DNA of 64,000 bases from GCA-2687025 sp964473525 (GCA_964473525.1 CAYYPK010000002.1:124001-188000), one strand, 5' to 3'. Shown: positions 50,938 through 60,067, numbered from the stretch's first letter. Notes: generated by a model from the letters alone, not told the origin. Numbers and translations are program-made.

Positions 50938-52239
50938 TTGAAGGTCCTGGTTGTAGGTAGCGGTGGTCGCGAACACACGTTCGTCTGGAAGCTCGCGCAG
51001 AGCCCCCGCGTCGCCCGCATCTACGCGGTCCCGGGAAACGCCGGAATGGCGCAGCTAGCCGAGTGCCACGACGTCGACACCGCCGACGGCTTCGACGCGC
51101 TTGCCGACTTCGCCGTGGCGAGCGGCGTCGATCTCACCGTCGTTGGGCCAGAAGCGCCGCTAGTTGCAGGCATCGTGGACGTGTTCGAAGCGCGCGGGCT
51201 CCGCGTCTTCGGCCCCAACGCAGCGGCTGCCCGGCTAGAAGGCAGCAAGGAGTTCGCCAAGCAGATCATGGCTGCCGCAGGCGCGCCGACGTCCGCGTAC
51301 CGCGCGTTCCAGACTCCGGTAGAGGCGCACGCCTACATCGACGACGTGGGCGCGCCGATCGTCGTCAAGGCGGACGGGCTGGCCGCGGGCAAGGGAGTCG
51401 TCGTGTGCCGAAGCGCCGACGAAGCGCACGCCGCGATCGACAGCATGATGGTAGACACCGTGTTCGGCGACGCGGGCTCGACGGTGGTCATCGAGGAGTG
51501 CCTCGTAGGTGAGGAGGCCTCGTTCACGGTGTTCTGCGACGGCGTCACCGCTGTACCGCTGGCTGGCTCACAGGACCACAAGGCCATCTACGACGGCGAC
51601 CAAGGGCCCAATACCGGCGGCATGGGCGCGTACTCGCCGGCTCCGGTCATCGACGACGCGATGCACGAGCGCATCATCTCGGACATCGTTGACCCGGTGC
51701 TGGCCGCGATGGGCGCCGCCGGGTGCGTGTTCCGAGGCATCCTCTACGTAGGGCTGATGATCACGGACGAAGGCCCCAGAATCATCGAATTCAACTGCCG
51801 GCTCGGCGACCCCGAGGCGCAGGTCATTCTGCCGCGCCTCAGGTCGGACCTCGCGGATCTCATCGACGCTGCGGTGGACGGCCGCCTCGCGAATGTAACG
51901 CTCGACTGGCACGAGGATCCTTGCGCGTGCGTCGTGATGGCGTCGGGCGGATACCCGGACTCGGCGCGCATGACCACGGGACACCCCATCTCCGGTCTCG
52001 GCGATGCGGAGGAGGTGGAGGGCGCCGCCCTGTTCCACGCAGGCACGGCGTCGGACGGCGGCGATGTCGTCACTGCTGGCGGACGCGTGCTCGGCGTCAC
52101 GGCCCTCGGCCCGGACATCGCTGCCGCGATCGACCGCGCGTACGAGGCAACGGGCAAGATCGACTTCCACGAGGCACACTACCGACGCGACATTGGGCAC
52201 AGAGCGCTCGCGCGCGAAGACCACGGAGACCAACAGTGA
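50938..52239 (+). CDS. purD: Phosphoribosylamine-glycine ligase (GAR synthetase)
   Basis: Joins glycine to 5-phosphoribosylamine with ATP. The 433 residues show the opening V-L-V-V-G-S-G-G-R-E-H, the ATP-grasp segment 'PIVVKADGLAAGKGVVV', 'GGMGAYSPAP' and the metal-binding 'IIEFNCRLGDPEAQVIL'. The start is TTG at 50938, with GGAG ~8 nt upstream, because it places the protein at the usual N-terminus. Its TGA overlaps the purE GTG. Confidence 0.97.
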   Translation: MKVLVVGSGGREHTFVWKLAQSPRVARIYAVPGNAGMAQLAECHDVDTADGFDALADFAVASGVDLTVVGPEAPLVAGIVDVFEARGLRVFGPNAAAARLEGSKEFAKQIMAAAGAPTSAYRAFQTPVEAHAYIDDVGAPIVVKADGLAAGKGVVVCRSADEAHAAIDSMMVDTVFGDAGSTVVIEECLVGEEASFTVFCDGVTAVPLAGSQDHKAIYDGDQGPNTGGMGAYSPAPVIDDAMHERIISDIVDPVLAAMGAAGCVFRGILYVGLMITDEGPRIIEFNCRLGDPEAQVILPRLRSDLADLIDAAVDGRLANVTLDWHEDPCACVVMASGGYPDSARMTTGHPISGLGDAEEVEGAALFHAGTASDGGDVVTAGGRVLGVTALGPDIAAAIDRAYEATGKIDFHEAHYRRDIGHRALAREDHGDQQ

Positions 52240-52760
52240 CCGACGCGACACCGACCGTAGGCATCGTCATGGGTAGCGACTCGGACCTCGACACCATGGG
52301 CCGGGCCGCGAAAGTGCTCGAGGAGTTCGGCGTGCCGTTCGAGGTCAGCGTGATGTCCGCCCACAGAACGCCGCAACTCTCCTCCGAATACGCGACGTCG
52401 GCGCGCACGCGCGGTCTCAAGGTGCTGATTTGCGGCGCAGGGCGCGCGGCGCACCTCGCCGGGGTCGTAGCCGCTCATACGACGCTGCCAGTGCTCGGCG
52501 TGCCGGTGGACGGCGGCCCGCTCGACGGTGTCGACGCGCTCTACGCCACGGTACAGATGCCCCCCGGCATCCCCGTTGGCACGCTGTCGATCGGATCCCA
52601 CGGCGCCACCAACGCCGCGCTGCTAGCCGTGCAGATACTCGCTGTGGAGGACCACGCGTTGGCGCGCAAGATGGTCGAGTACCGGCAGAAGATGGCCGAG
52701 GCCGTGAGCGCCAAGAACGACCGCATGCAAGAGCAGGGGTGGGCGAATTACACCGCCTAG
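52236..52760 (+). CDS. purE: N5-carboxyaminoimidazole ribonucleotide mutase, class I
   Basis: Moves the carboxyl group from N5-CAIR to CAIR. The 174 residues contain G-S-D-S-D (13-17), S-A-H43-R-T-P and the 'GGAGRAAHLAGVVAA'-type loop (here C-G-A-G-R-A-A-H-L-A-G). A class I PurE normally needs PurK; none is present in the window. The GTG start at 52236 overlaps the purD stop (GTGA) with GGAG 7 nt upstream. Confidence 0.97.
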   Translation: MTDATPTVGIVMGSDSDLDTMGRAAKVLEEFGVPFEVSVMSAHRTPQLSSEYATSARTRGLKVLICGAGRAAHLAGVVAAHTTLPVLGVPVDGGPLDGVDALYATVQMPPGIPVGTLSIGSHGATNAALLAVQILAVEDHALARKMVEYRQKMAEAVSAKNDRMQEQGWANYTA

Positions 52761-52761
52761 C

Positions 52762-53235
52762 GTGCGCGCCGTACGCGATACGCACTCGCCGGAAGAGACC
52801 GAATGCCTGGGTGAGAGCATCGGGTCGCGGCTTCGCCCGGGCGACGTGCTAGCCCTCACGGGCGACATTGGCGCCGGGAAGACGTGCTTCACGCGCGGCC
52901 TCGCGCGCGGCCTCCGCTCCGCGACGCCAGCGTCCAGCCCGACGTTCGTCCTCGTGCACCGACACGAACTGGCCGACGCCGCCCACGCCCTCTACCACCT
53001 TGACCTGTACCGCCTCGACTCCGAGGACGAGCTGGAGGACATCGGCGGCGGCGACCTGCTACACGGCGATGACATATGCGTAGTCGAGTGGGCGGAGCGA
53101 GCGCCTGGTCTGTTGCCCGAGAACGCGTTCCGAGTGCGGGTCGAGTCGCTGGGGCCGTCGTCGCGCAGGCTGGTCGTGGATGGGCCGCGCGCGATCGTGC
53201 AGGAGCGCCCCAACGACGCACTCACGCCGCGCTGA
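52762..53235 (+). CDS. tsaE: tRNA threonylcarbamoyladenosine biosynthesis ATPase TsaE
   Basis: The ATPase of the bacterial TsaB-TsaD-TsaE complex that installs t6A at tRNA position 37. The 157 residues contain the Walker A G34-D-I-G-A-G-K-T, the S-P-T-F-V-L motif and 'YHLDLYRLDSEDELEDIG'. The GTG start at 52762 lies one base after the purE stop. It is the last gene of the purine transcript. tsaB and tsaD are not in the window. Confidence 0.95.
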   Translation: MRAVRDTHSPEETECLGESIGSRLRPGDVLALTGDIGAGKTCFTRGLARGLRSATPASSPTFVLVHRHELADAAHALYHLDLYRLDSEDELEDIGGGDLLHGDDICVVEWAERAPGLLPENAFRVRVESLGPSSRRLVVDGPRAIVQERPNDALTPR

Positions 53236-53522
53236 TCGGTAGGTCGCCGCGCGCCCGGAGCGCGCGACATGCCACCGGCCAGGATCTATGGCGCGCGCCA
53301 CGCGTGCCGGCAGCGCCCCGTGAATGCCTCCTCTTACAACCTGAGCGTCGAAGCCCTCGCGGCCTCGCTGTCTTGGGAATCGCTCCCGCAGCTCAAGGGC
53401 GCCTGTCGCGCCGCATTCGCGGCCGCCATGGCGTGCTGTCAGCGTCGAAGCGGCCTCCGCGCGTGTTGAGCGACGCGGTTTGCGGTAGAATCCCGTGGAC
53501 CCCACTCACCACCTAGGGCTAC
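53236..53522. other. Non-coding gap after tsaE
   Basis: About 290 bp. Open frames here are short and unlike any protein. A -10-like TAGAAT lies at 53486-53491 (next entry). No terminator hairpin with a T-run was found after tsaE. Confidence 0.45.
53463..53491 (+). promoter_or_regulatory. Putative promoter of the Gfo/Idh/MocA gene at 53523
   Basis: A good -10, TAGAAT (53486-53491). The best -35 at 17 nt is GTGTTG (53463-53468), which is weak. Predicted start near 53498, 25 nt before the ATG. Confidence 0.38.
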
Positions 53523-54578
53523 ATGATGGAACCCGTACGCGTTGGCGTCATAGGCTGCGGCGTGATCGGCACGTCGCACATGCGCGCCGCGAATGAGTCG
53601 CCCGACATTGAACTGGTCGCCGCCGCGGACCTGATCGACGCCAACCGTGAGAAGGCGCAGGCGCAGTTCTCGCCGAAGCGGATGTACACGGACGGCGCTG
53701 ACCTGATAGCTGACGACGAGATCGAGCTCGTCGTGCTCGCGTTCCCCACCGCCTACCGAGGCAAAGTCGGTCTCGACGTGCTGGCGTCGGGGAAGCACCT
53801 GCTGACCGAGAAGCCCGTCGCGATGAACGCGGGCGAGGTCGACGCCCTCATCGCCGCGAAGGGCGAGCTACAGGCAGCGTGCTGCTCGTCGCGTTACCGG
53901 TTCACGAAGGGCGCGGAGGTCGCCACGGACTTCATCGCCTCCGGCGCGCTCGGCGACATCCGCACGGTGCGGCACAGGAACCTCAGCTCAGCTGGCAAGA
54001 TGCCCGACTCGCCCAGACCCGAGTGGCGACTCAAGAAGCATCTGAATGGCGGCGGCTACCTCGTCAACTGGGGGTGCTACGACCTCGACTACCTGCTCGG
54101 AATCACGGGCTGGTCGCTCAATCCGGAGACGGTGTTCGCGCAGACGTGGACGGTTCCAGAGCCGTACACGAAGCACATCGCGGAGGGTTCGGACGCGGAG
54201 ACGCACTACACGGCGATTATCCGCTGTGAGGGCGGGACGATCCTGAGCATAGAGCGTAGCGAATTCACGGCTGCCGAAGGCGACCAGGCGTGGGGTATCA
54301 TCGGCTCCGAGGGCTCACTACGGTTGGCGATGACGGCGTCGAAGCCGGGACGCATCGTCTACGCAAAGGCTGACGAGCAGGACGGCACCACGGCCGAGAC
54401 GCTGTGGGAAGAGAACGAGGACCGGTCAATACACGCCGGGCCGCTAACCGACCTGGCAGCCGCGGTGCGCAGCGGCGGCTCGCCGAAGACGCCGCTCGAA
54501 CACGCGCTCATCGTGCAGAAGATCACGGACGCCGTGTACGAATCCGCCGCGACTGGCGAGGCCGTGTCGATCCACTAA
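53523..54578 (+). CDS. Gfo/Idh/MocA-family oxidoreductase, copy 1
   Basis: A 351-residue NAD(P)-dependent sugar or inositol dehydrogenase. The N-terminal Rossmann motif G-V-I-G-C-G-V-I-G (~8-16) and E-K-P-V-A-M (~96-101) are intact. The C-terminal domain has 'NGGGYLVNWGCYDLDYLLGI', where an H is normally found in the D-x3-H position; here it is C-Y-D-L-D. It starts with two consecutive ATGs at 53523. It is followed 41 bp later by a sugar isomerase gene, a pairing typical of inositol- or keto-sugar-use cassettes. Confidence 0.94.
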   Translation: MMEPVRVGVIGCGVIGTSHMRAANESPDIELVAAADLIDANREKAQAQFSPKRMYTDGADLIADDEIELVVLAFPTAYRGKVGLDVLASGKHLLTEKPVAMNAGEVDALIAAKGELQAACCSSRYRFTKGAEVATDFIASGALGDIRTVRHRNLSSAGKMPDSPRPEWRLKKHLNGGGYLVNWGCYDLDYLLGITGWSLNPETVFAQTWTVPEPYTKHIAEGSDAETHYTAIIRCEGGTILSIERSEFTAAEGDQAWGIIGSEGSLRLAMTASKPGRIVYAKADEQDGTTAETLWEENEDRSIHAGPLTDLAAAVRSGGSPKTPLEHALIVQKITDAVYESAATGEAVSIH

Positions 54579-54619
54579 CCGCGCGCCTAGCGCGCAACAA
54601 CAGACAGGAGGGAGCGCAG

Positions 54620-55417
54620 GTGAAGTACTCCTTCATGAGCTTCTCGACGCCGGGCCAGACACTCGCGGAGATGATAGACCTGGCGAAGACGCACGGGTAC
54701 GACGGCCTCGAACCGAGAGTCAGCAGTAACCACGCCCACGGCATCGAAGTAGACGCAAGCCCCGGCGCCCGCTCCGAGGCGAGGGCGATGGCAGAGGACA
54801 GCGGCATTGAGCTGGCGTGTGTCGCCACGTCCTGCCGGTACGCCGACCCGAGCACGTCCCACGACAACGTAGAGCTGACGAAGCGGTGCATTGAGCTCGC
54901 CGCCGACGTGGGGTCGTCGCGCATCCGGGTGTTTGGTGGCGCCCTGGGCGCCGACATCGACCGCGACGGAGCCATCACCCTCGTAGCCGAATGCCTAGGG
55001 TCACTTGGGCTCTTCGCGCAGGAGCACGGCGTCGCCATCTGCGTCGAGACGCACGACGCATGGACCGACCCGAAGCACGTCGCTGCCGTCATCGGCCGGA
55101 TGGTGAACCCCGCCGTGGGCGTGAACTGGGACGTCCTGCACCCGGTGCGCACGGGAGCGGCGACGATGGAGGAGTCGTTCGAGACGCTGAAGCCGTGGAT
55201 CAAGCATCTGCATATCCACGACGCCCACCAGGAGGGTGGCGGACTGGCGCCCATCGGCGACGGCGACTTCGATCACCGGGTCGTCGTGAAGTGTCTGCTC
55301 TCGATGGGGTACGACGGCTACCTGAGCGGCGAGTGGATCAACTGGGACGACCCGTTCGAGTCGCACCTGCCGCGCGAGGTCGCGAAGATGCGCGAGTACG
55401 AGGCCGAACTAGCGTAA
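54620..55417 (+). CDS. Sugar phosphate isomerase/epimerase family (TIM barrel), copy 2
   Basis: A 265-residue AP-endonuclease-2-like barrel. Metal ligands are seen in 'AICVETHDAW', 'GVNWDVLHPVRTG', 'IKHLHIHDAH' and 'YLSGEWINW'. The GTG start at 54620 is strongly supported by AGGAGGG 7 nt upstream; the frame stays open upstream into the dehydrogenase gene in another frame. It follows the Gfo/Idh/MocA gene and converges on the PhyH copy 3 gene with a symmetric terminator between. Confidence 0.94.
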   Translation: MKYSFMSFSTPGQTLAEMIDLAKTHGYDGLEPRVSSNHAHGIEVDASPGARSEARAMAEDSGIELACVATSCRYADPSTSHDNVELTKRCIELAADVGSSRIRVFGGALGADIDRDGAITLVAECLGSLGLFAQEHGVAICVETHDAWTDPKHVAAVIGRMVNPAVGVNWDVLHPVRTGAATMEESFETLKPWIKHLHIHDAHQEGGGLAPIGDGDFDHRVVVKCLLSMGYDGYLSGEWINWDDPFESHLPREVAKMREYEAELA

Positions 55418-55425
55418 GGAACTGT

Positions 55426-55459
55426 GGGCTCCCGACAGTCGCGAGGCTGCCGGGAGCCC
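55426..55459. terminator. Symmetric terminator between convergent genes
   Basis: A 9-bp perfect inverted repeat GGGCTCCCG ... CGGGAGCCC, extended inside by CAG/CTG pairing. It lies in the 58-bp gap between the isomerase stop (plus) and the PhyH stop (minus) and could end both transcripts. There is no T-run on either side. Confidence 0.6.
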
Positions 55460-55475
55460 TGACGCACGCCGCAGG

Positions 55476-56279
55476 CTACGCCGACATGCGGGCCTCGGCG
55501 TCCGCCACGGCGAGCGCGTCCTCGCCGAAGATCATCGGGAACGGCTTCTTCTCCTCGTCGTCCGTGCGGTGGACGGCGCCGTCCATGTAGCACACGCTGT
55601 ACGCCCGGCGGGCGATGTCCGAGTCGTTCACGCCCGAACGGTGCAGCAGGAAGTTGTGGAGCACGACGACCTCGCCCGCTTCCAGTTCGAGGAACACGGA
55701 CGGGTGGTTCTCAACGTGCTCCTTGATGTGCGCTTCGGACACCACGTGGCCTCGGCGCGACAAGAGCCCGAGTTTGTGCGAGCCGGGCACGACCTCGACG
55801 CAGCCGTTCGCCTTCGTAGCCGGGTCGATGGCCGTCCACACAGTCGCGAAGTCGTCGCCGTCGACGCTGGACAGCCGCCAGCCCTCGCCGCCGTCCTGGT
55901 GATACGGCAGGACGGTGCCCTTCCGTGGCGGCTTGTTCATGAACATGCACCGATACGAGGACACGCGGTCGCCGATGATCTGTCGCGTGACGCCGCGGAA
56001 CACCGGGTGCTGCGTGTACCCCAGGTACACGGGGTCGCGGTACCAGCCCTCGATCTTGCGGTACTCGTTGGACGGCCCCGCGAATTTGCCGCCCGGCCCG
56101 AGCTTGTATTCCTCGCCGCCGAGGTCCAGTTGGAACCACATGCCTTCGTGCTGCACGCGGCCTTGCGTGATATCCTCGGTGCGGTCGCGAAGGGCCGCGA
56201 ATTCCTCGTCGGTCGCCACCTGACCCAGGTGGGCGTAGCCGTGCTCGCGGTAGTGCTCGAGTTGCTCAGTGGATAGCAA
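55476..56279 (-). CDS. Phytanoyl-CoA dioxygenase (PhyH) family oxygenase, copy 3
   Basis: A 267-residue Fe(II)/2-oxoglutarate oxygenase: H127-x-D129 (Y-H-Q-D-G-G), distal His213 (N-F-L-L-H-R-S) and a conserved Arg nearby in 'DSDIARRAYSVCYMDG'. The TTG start at 56279 is chosen because GAGGAGG lies 5 nt upstream and gives a natural N-terminus; the frame extends to 56348 with an Arg-rich stretch. It is the last gene of a three-gene minus-strand operon with the ceramidase-like and alcohol dehydrogenase genes. Confidence 0.93.
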   Translation of the reverse strand: MLSTEQLEHYREHGYAHLGQVATDEEFAALRDRTEDITQGRVQHEGMWFQLDLGGEEYKLGPGGKFAGPSNEYRKIEGWYRDPVYLGYTQHPVFRGVTRQIIGDRVSSYRCMFMNKPPRKGTVLPYHQDGGEGWRLSSVDGDDFATVWTAIDPATKANGCVEVVPGSHKLGLLSRRGHVVSEAHIKEHVENHPSVFLELEAGEVVVLHNFLLHRSGVNDSDIARRAYSVCYMDGAVHRTDDEEKKPFPMIFGEDALAVADAEARMSA

Positions 56280-56307
56280 CGGTTCCTCCTCGTCCGTGCG
56301 GTTCCTG

Positions 56308-57603
56308 TTACGGCGCGACTTCGCGCAGGACGCGCAGACACGCTTCATTGATGATGTCGCCGGCGTCCGGGTCGACCTGGCACGCGTGCGTGACCTCGTA
56401 CCCTCCCTCGGGGTAGGCGTCCCGCGTGGGCACGTAGCCGATGGAGCCGTTCGTGTAGCCGAGGAAGAACGTGTCGTCGAGGGGCGATTCGCGTTTCACG
56501 AGCGCGCCGTTCTCGGTAAATATCTCGGCCGGAGCGGAAACCATCCCGAGGTCGCCCACCCGGAGCGCCTGCATCTCCGCAGCCACCGATGCCAGGGGCT
56601 CGCCCGACGCCCAGCTCGAGGCCGCTTCCGATACGCGGTCGCGTCGTAGCCGCGCCCACCAGACTCCACCCTCGTTGCCGCCACCCGCCTCGAGACGCGC
56701 AAGCTGCTCGGACAGCTCCACGGCAAGCTCGTTGGCGGCGTCCTCGGAGCCGTACATGTAGCGCGGCAGCTCCTCGGTCGTCTGGGCGGCGGACACGCCA
56801 TCCGTTGGCGCTGGCGCGATGCGTTCCCACAGGTCCACGACAGAACAGCCGAGCCGGACGCCCAACGTCCGGGCCGGCTCGAAGGCGTGCTCCATGACGA
56901 TGGGGTTGAGGTCGCCGCACGCGCCCTGAAGGTACAGCGTGTGGGCCCCGGTGAGTTCCTCGACGACTTCGCGTGCGCTACCTGGGAAGTCAGCGGATAG
57001 CGACTGCATGCGCCCGCTCTGGCTGACAGGGTGGCAGGCGAAGTTCACCAGGCTGGCCAACGGGATCCCCTCCGCCGTGTCGATACGCGCGACGCCTAGC
57101 GCGCGGTCCACCGGGCCGTCTGGGTTGTTCCCGAGCCGGATGGAGCCGTCTTCGACGCGTTCGCGGCGGTTGATGGCGATGTCGCAGTCGCCCCACGCTA
57201 CGCCCACGTGTGCCTCATGCATGTCCGCCAGCGCTTCAGCGGCGACGCCCGCGAGCTGGTGCGCCAGGTTCGCTCGGTAGGCGTCCACGATCGCTTCCTC
57301 GTCCCGGTCGACGCTCGGCCCGTAGTGCGTATGCGTGCACGACAACATGATCCGCGACGCCGGCACGCCTGTGGCGTCCGTGACGTGGCGTCGGATCTCC
57401 GCCACTGTTTCCGCGCGGAGTTGTAGCAGGTCGCACTGAAGGAGCAGGGCAGCTCCGTCGTCGTCGCGGAGGGCCAGGCACGTGACGTACAGAGGGTCGT
57501 GCACGTCGACGGACGGGCCGCGACCGGCGAAACCGACCATAGGGATCCCGACGGCGGGCGTGATGTCCGCCCGCGCCACTCCTGCCTGCAACGCGCCTGC
57601 CAT
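56308..57603 (-). CDS. Neutral/alkaline ceramidase-like hydrolase
   Basis: A 431-residue protein of the ceramidase N-terminal-domain family. Markers are the opening G-V-A-R-A-D-I-T-P, 'VGFAGRG', the zinc-binding C-T-H-T-H-Y-G-P and 'NFACHPVS', plus 'QGACGDLNP'. True neutral ceramidases are secreted and larger; the bacterial short forms often lack the C-terminal domain and act on unknown amides. No signal peptide is visible. GGGAGGG lies 6 nt before the ATG. It sits 23 bp after the alcohol dehydrogenase and 28 bp before the PhyH gene. Confidence 0.92.
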   Translation of the reverse strand: MAGALQAGVARADITPAVGIPMVGFAGRGPSVDVHDPLYVTCLALRDDDGAALLLQCDLLQLRAETVAEIRRHVTDATGVPASRIMLSCTHTHYGPSVDRDEEAIVDAYRANLAHQLAGVAAEALADMHEAHVGVAWGDCDIAINRRERVEDGSIRLGNNPDGPVDRALGVARIDTAEGIPLASLVNFACHPVSQSGRMQSLSADFPGSAREVVEELTGAHTLYLQGACGDLNPIVMEHAFEPARTLGVRLGCSVVDLWERIAPAPTDGVSAAQTTEELPRYMYGSEDAANELAVELSEQLARLEAGGGNEGGVWWARLRRDRVSEAASSWASGEPLASVAAEMQALRVGDLGMVSAPAEIFTENGALVKRESPLDDTFFLGYTNGSIGYVPTRDAYPEGGYEVTHACQVDPDAGDIINEACLRVLREVAP

Positions 57604-57626
57604 GCTCTGCCCTCCCGTGGAGCTGT

Positions 57627-58736
57627 CTACGCGTCGTGAATCTGGAGCACGCCGCGGATGTTGACGCCCGCCTTGAGATCCTCGAACGCCTGCGGCGCGT
57701 CGTCCAGCGGGTACGTCTTGGTGACGAGCTCGTCGAGTTTGAGTCGTCCCTGCCGGTACAGGTCGAGCAGGCGCGGCATATCGACGCGCATCCGCGCCGA
57801 CCCGTACATCGACCCGACTAGGCGTCGCTCCCCGTACGGGAGCATAGCGATGGGGATGGCCGCCCTCGCGTCGCCCGAGCCTATGCCGATGACAACCGCC
57901 GTGCCCGCGAACGCCAGCATGTTGAACGCCTGCTCGACCGTCTTCGAGTGCCCGATTGCCTCTATCGCGTAATCGGCGCCCTCGCCGTCCGTCAGGTGCA
58001 TGACTGCCTCGACGGGATCGCATTCGGCGGCGTTCACGATGTCCGTCGCGCCGAAATCCCGGGCGTGCGCGAGCTTCTCGTCTCGCACGTCTACGGCGAT
58101 GATCTGCCCCGCCGAGGCCAGGGCCGCGCCCTGGACCGCGTTGAGCCCTATCCCGCCCGCCCCGATTACGACTACGCTGCTACCGGCTTCCACCTTGGCG
58201 GTGAACAGCACGGCCCCGACGCCCGTCGTCACGCCGCATCCCACCAGCGCCGCGACGTTCAGCGGCGTGTCGGCAGGGATGGGGATCACCGAGTTCTCCA
58301 TGACGACGATGCGCTCCGCCATGGTGCCAATGCGGGACATCAGGTTGTACCGCACGCCGTTCTTGGTCAGAGGGAAGGCGCCGTCCACGAGGCTGCCGCG
58401 CGCAGATCGCCAATGGGGTCGACACAGGCTAGGCTTCCCAACCGTGCAGTAGCGGCACCGACCGCACGCCGTGATGAACGCGAGCATGACCGCGTCGCCC
58501 GGCTGAACCGACGTGACGCCCGCTCCGACGCCTTCGATGATGCCTGCGGCCTCGTGACCCAGCACCATGGGAACAGGCATGGGAATCTGGCCGGTAATCG
58601 CCGACAGATCGCTATGGCACACGCCGCTTGCGACGACGCGCACGAGGACTTGACCGTCCGCCGGCCCCTCGAGATCCAGGTCGTCGACGATCACCGGCCC
58701 GTCGCGCTCGATGACCGTGGCAGCGCGCACTCGCAT
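57627..58736 (-). CDS. Zinc-dependent alcohol dehydrogenase (MDR family)
   Basis: A 369-residue medium-chain dehydrogenase. The catalytic zinc ligand motif G-V-C-H-S-D and G-H-E-A-A-G lie near the N-terminus, and the structural zinc lobe is C-G-R-C-R-Y-C-T-V-G-K-P-S-L-C. The NAD-binding G-A-G-G-I-G-L-N follows. It resembles the class III/NDMA-type alcohol dehydrogenases in order of motifs. The ATG at 58736 has GGGAGGG 7 nt upstream. It heads the operon with the ceramidase-like and PhyH genes and is divergent from nagA. Confidence 0.96.
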   Translation of the reverse strand: MRVRAATVIERDGPVIVDDLDLEGPADGQVLVRVVASGVCHSDLSAITGQIPMPVPMVLGHEAAGIIEGVGAGVTSVQPGDAVMLAFITACGRCRYCTVGKPSLCRPHWRSARGSLVDGAFPLTKNGVRYNLMSRIGTMAERIVVMENSVIPIPADTPLNVAALVGCGVTTGVGAVLFTAKVEAGSSVVVIGAGGIGLNAVQGAALASAGQIIAVDVRDEKLAHARDFGATDIVNAAECDPVEAVMHLTDGEGADYAIEAIGHSKTVEQAFNMLAFAGTAVVIGIGSGDARAAIPIAMLPYGERRLVGSMYGSARMRVDMPRLLDLYRQGRLKLDELVTKTYPLDDAPQAFEDLKAGVNIRGVLQIHDA

Positions 58737-58902
58737 CGCTATGCCCTCCCAGAGCCTCGGGATCGGTTTGGGGCGCGTTGGGGTACAACGGGCGGCAGGA
58801 TACTGTACGCGATGTTTCGGCCGCAATCTTACCGTGCCTGCCGTTGCCAGGCGTCCTCCCGCGCGCTAGGATGCCGCGGACATCCACGAGGAGCTGACGA
58901 CA

Positions 58903-60042
58903 GTGCTAAGGGCCGGACGCGACACCACGGGCTCGCCCATCGAGGTCCGCATCGAAGACCAGACCATCGCGGCGAGCCAGCCCGCCGCCGCAGGCGACGG
59001 AGACCTGATCGCTCCCGCCCTTGTCGATATCCAGCTCAATGGATACGCCGGCGTGGGTGTGAAATCGGACGACCCGGACCCGTCGGACCTGTTGACGATG
59101 GCGCGCGACGTCTGGGCAACAGGCGTCGGGTCGTTCGTGCCGACGGTCACCACGGACTCCTCCGAGCGCATGTCGGGCGGCATCACGCGTGTGCGCGCGG
59201 CCATTGCCCAGGACCCACTGTTTGCCGCGAGCGTGCCAGGCATCCATGTAGAAGGCCCGTACATCTCGCCCGACGACGGGCCACGCGGGGCCCATCCGTT
59301 GGAGCACGTGCGTGCGCCAGACTGGGACGAATACCGGCGCTGGCAGGACGCCGCCGACGGCACGATCCGTATCCTCACCCTGTCGCCTGAGTGGGACGGG
59401 TCGCCCGCGTTCATCGAGAAGGTCGCCGACACCGGCGTCGTCGTGGCGTTAGGTCACACGCAGGCGTCGCCTGACCAGATAGAGGACGCGGTCACCGCTG
59501 GAGCGACGCTGTCGACCCATCTCGGCAACGGCGCGCACGCCGTTCTGCCGCGTCACCCGAACTATATATGGAGCCAGTTGGCGGAGGACCGCCTGTGGGC
59601 GAGCTTCATCGCCGATGGGCATCACCTGCCGGCGGCGACGTTCAAGGCGATGCTGCGCGCGAAGTCGCTGGAGCGCGCCGTGCTGACAAGCGACGCGGTG
59701 CGTTTCGCGGGCATGCCACCTGGCAGCTATCGCTTCGGCTCGACCGCCGTGGATCTCCTCGAGTCGGGACGCGTGCAGGTGGCTGGCACTCCCTACCTCG
59801 CCGGCGCCGGCGACCCGTTGGTCCGCGGCGTCGAGAACGCCGTGCGTTTCGCCGGCGTGCCGTTGGCGGCGGCGTGGCGTCTCGCATCATCGAACCCGGC
59901 GCGACTACTTGACCTACCCGACCGTGGGTCCCTGTCCGAAGGCGCCCGCGCCGACATAGTGCGCTGCGTATGGGACGCCGACGCACGCCGCCTAGAGGTG
60001 CGTGAGACCATCATCGCTGGACAGGTCGCCTACGCAGCGTGA
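58903..60042 (+). CDS. nagA: N-acetylglucosamine-6-phosphate deacetylase
   Basis: Removes acetate from GlcNAc-6-phosphate. The 379 residues carry V-D-I-Q-L-N-G, H-V-E117-G-P-Y-I-S, H185 and H206 as metal ligands, D-G-H-H and the catalytic Asp264 in L-T-S-D-A. The 'HLGNGAH' motif replaces the usual H-L-F-N-A-M. It starts at GTG 58903 with GAGGAG 9 nt upstream. No nagB is present in the window, so the next step must lie elsewhere. It lies 25 bp before a Gfo/Idh/MocA gene in the same direction. Confidence 0.95.
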   Translation: MLRAGRDTTGSPIEVRIEDQTIAASQPAAAGDGDLIAPALVDIQLNGYAGVGVKSDDPDPSDLLTMARDVWATGVGSFVPTVTTDSSERMSGGITRVRAAIAQDPLFAASVPGIHVEGPYISPDDGPRGAHPLEHVRAPDWDEYRRWQDAADGTIRILTLSPEWDGSPAFIEKVADTGVVVALGHTQASPDQIEDAVTAGATLSTHLGNGAHAVLPRHPNYIWSQLAEDRLWASFIADGHHLPAATFKAMLRAKSLERAVLTSDAVRFAGMPPGSYRFGSTAVDLLESGRVQVAGTPYLAGAGDPLVRGVENAVRFAGVPLAAAWRLASSNPARLLDLPDRGSLSEGARADIVRCVWDADARRLEVRETIIAGQVAYAA

Positions 60043-60067
60043 CTGCCTGGCCCGGAAGGGACGAAGC

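Noticed and set aside
53269..53469. Small plus-strand frame after tsaE
   Set aside because: Cys/Arg/Ala-rich, no ribosome-binding site and no family resemblance.
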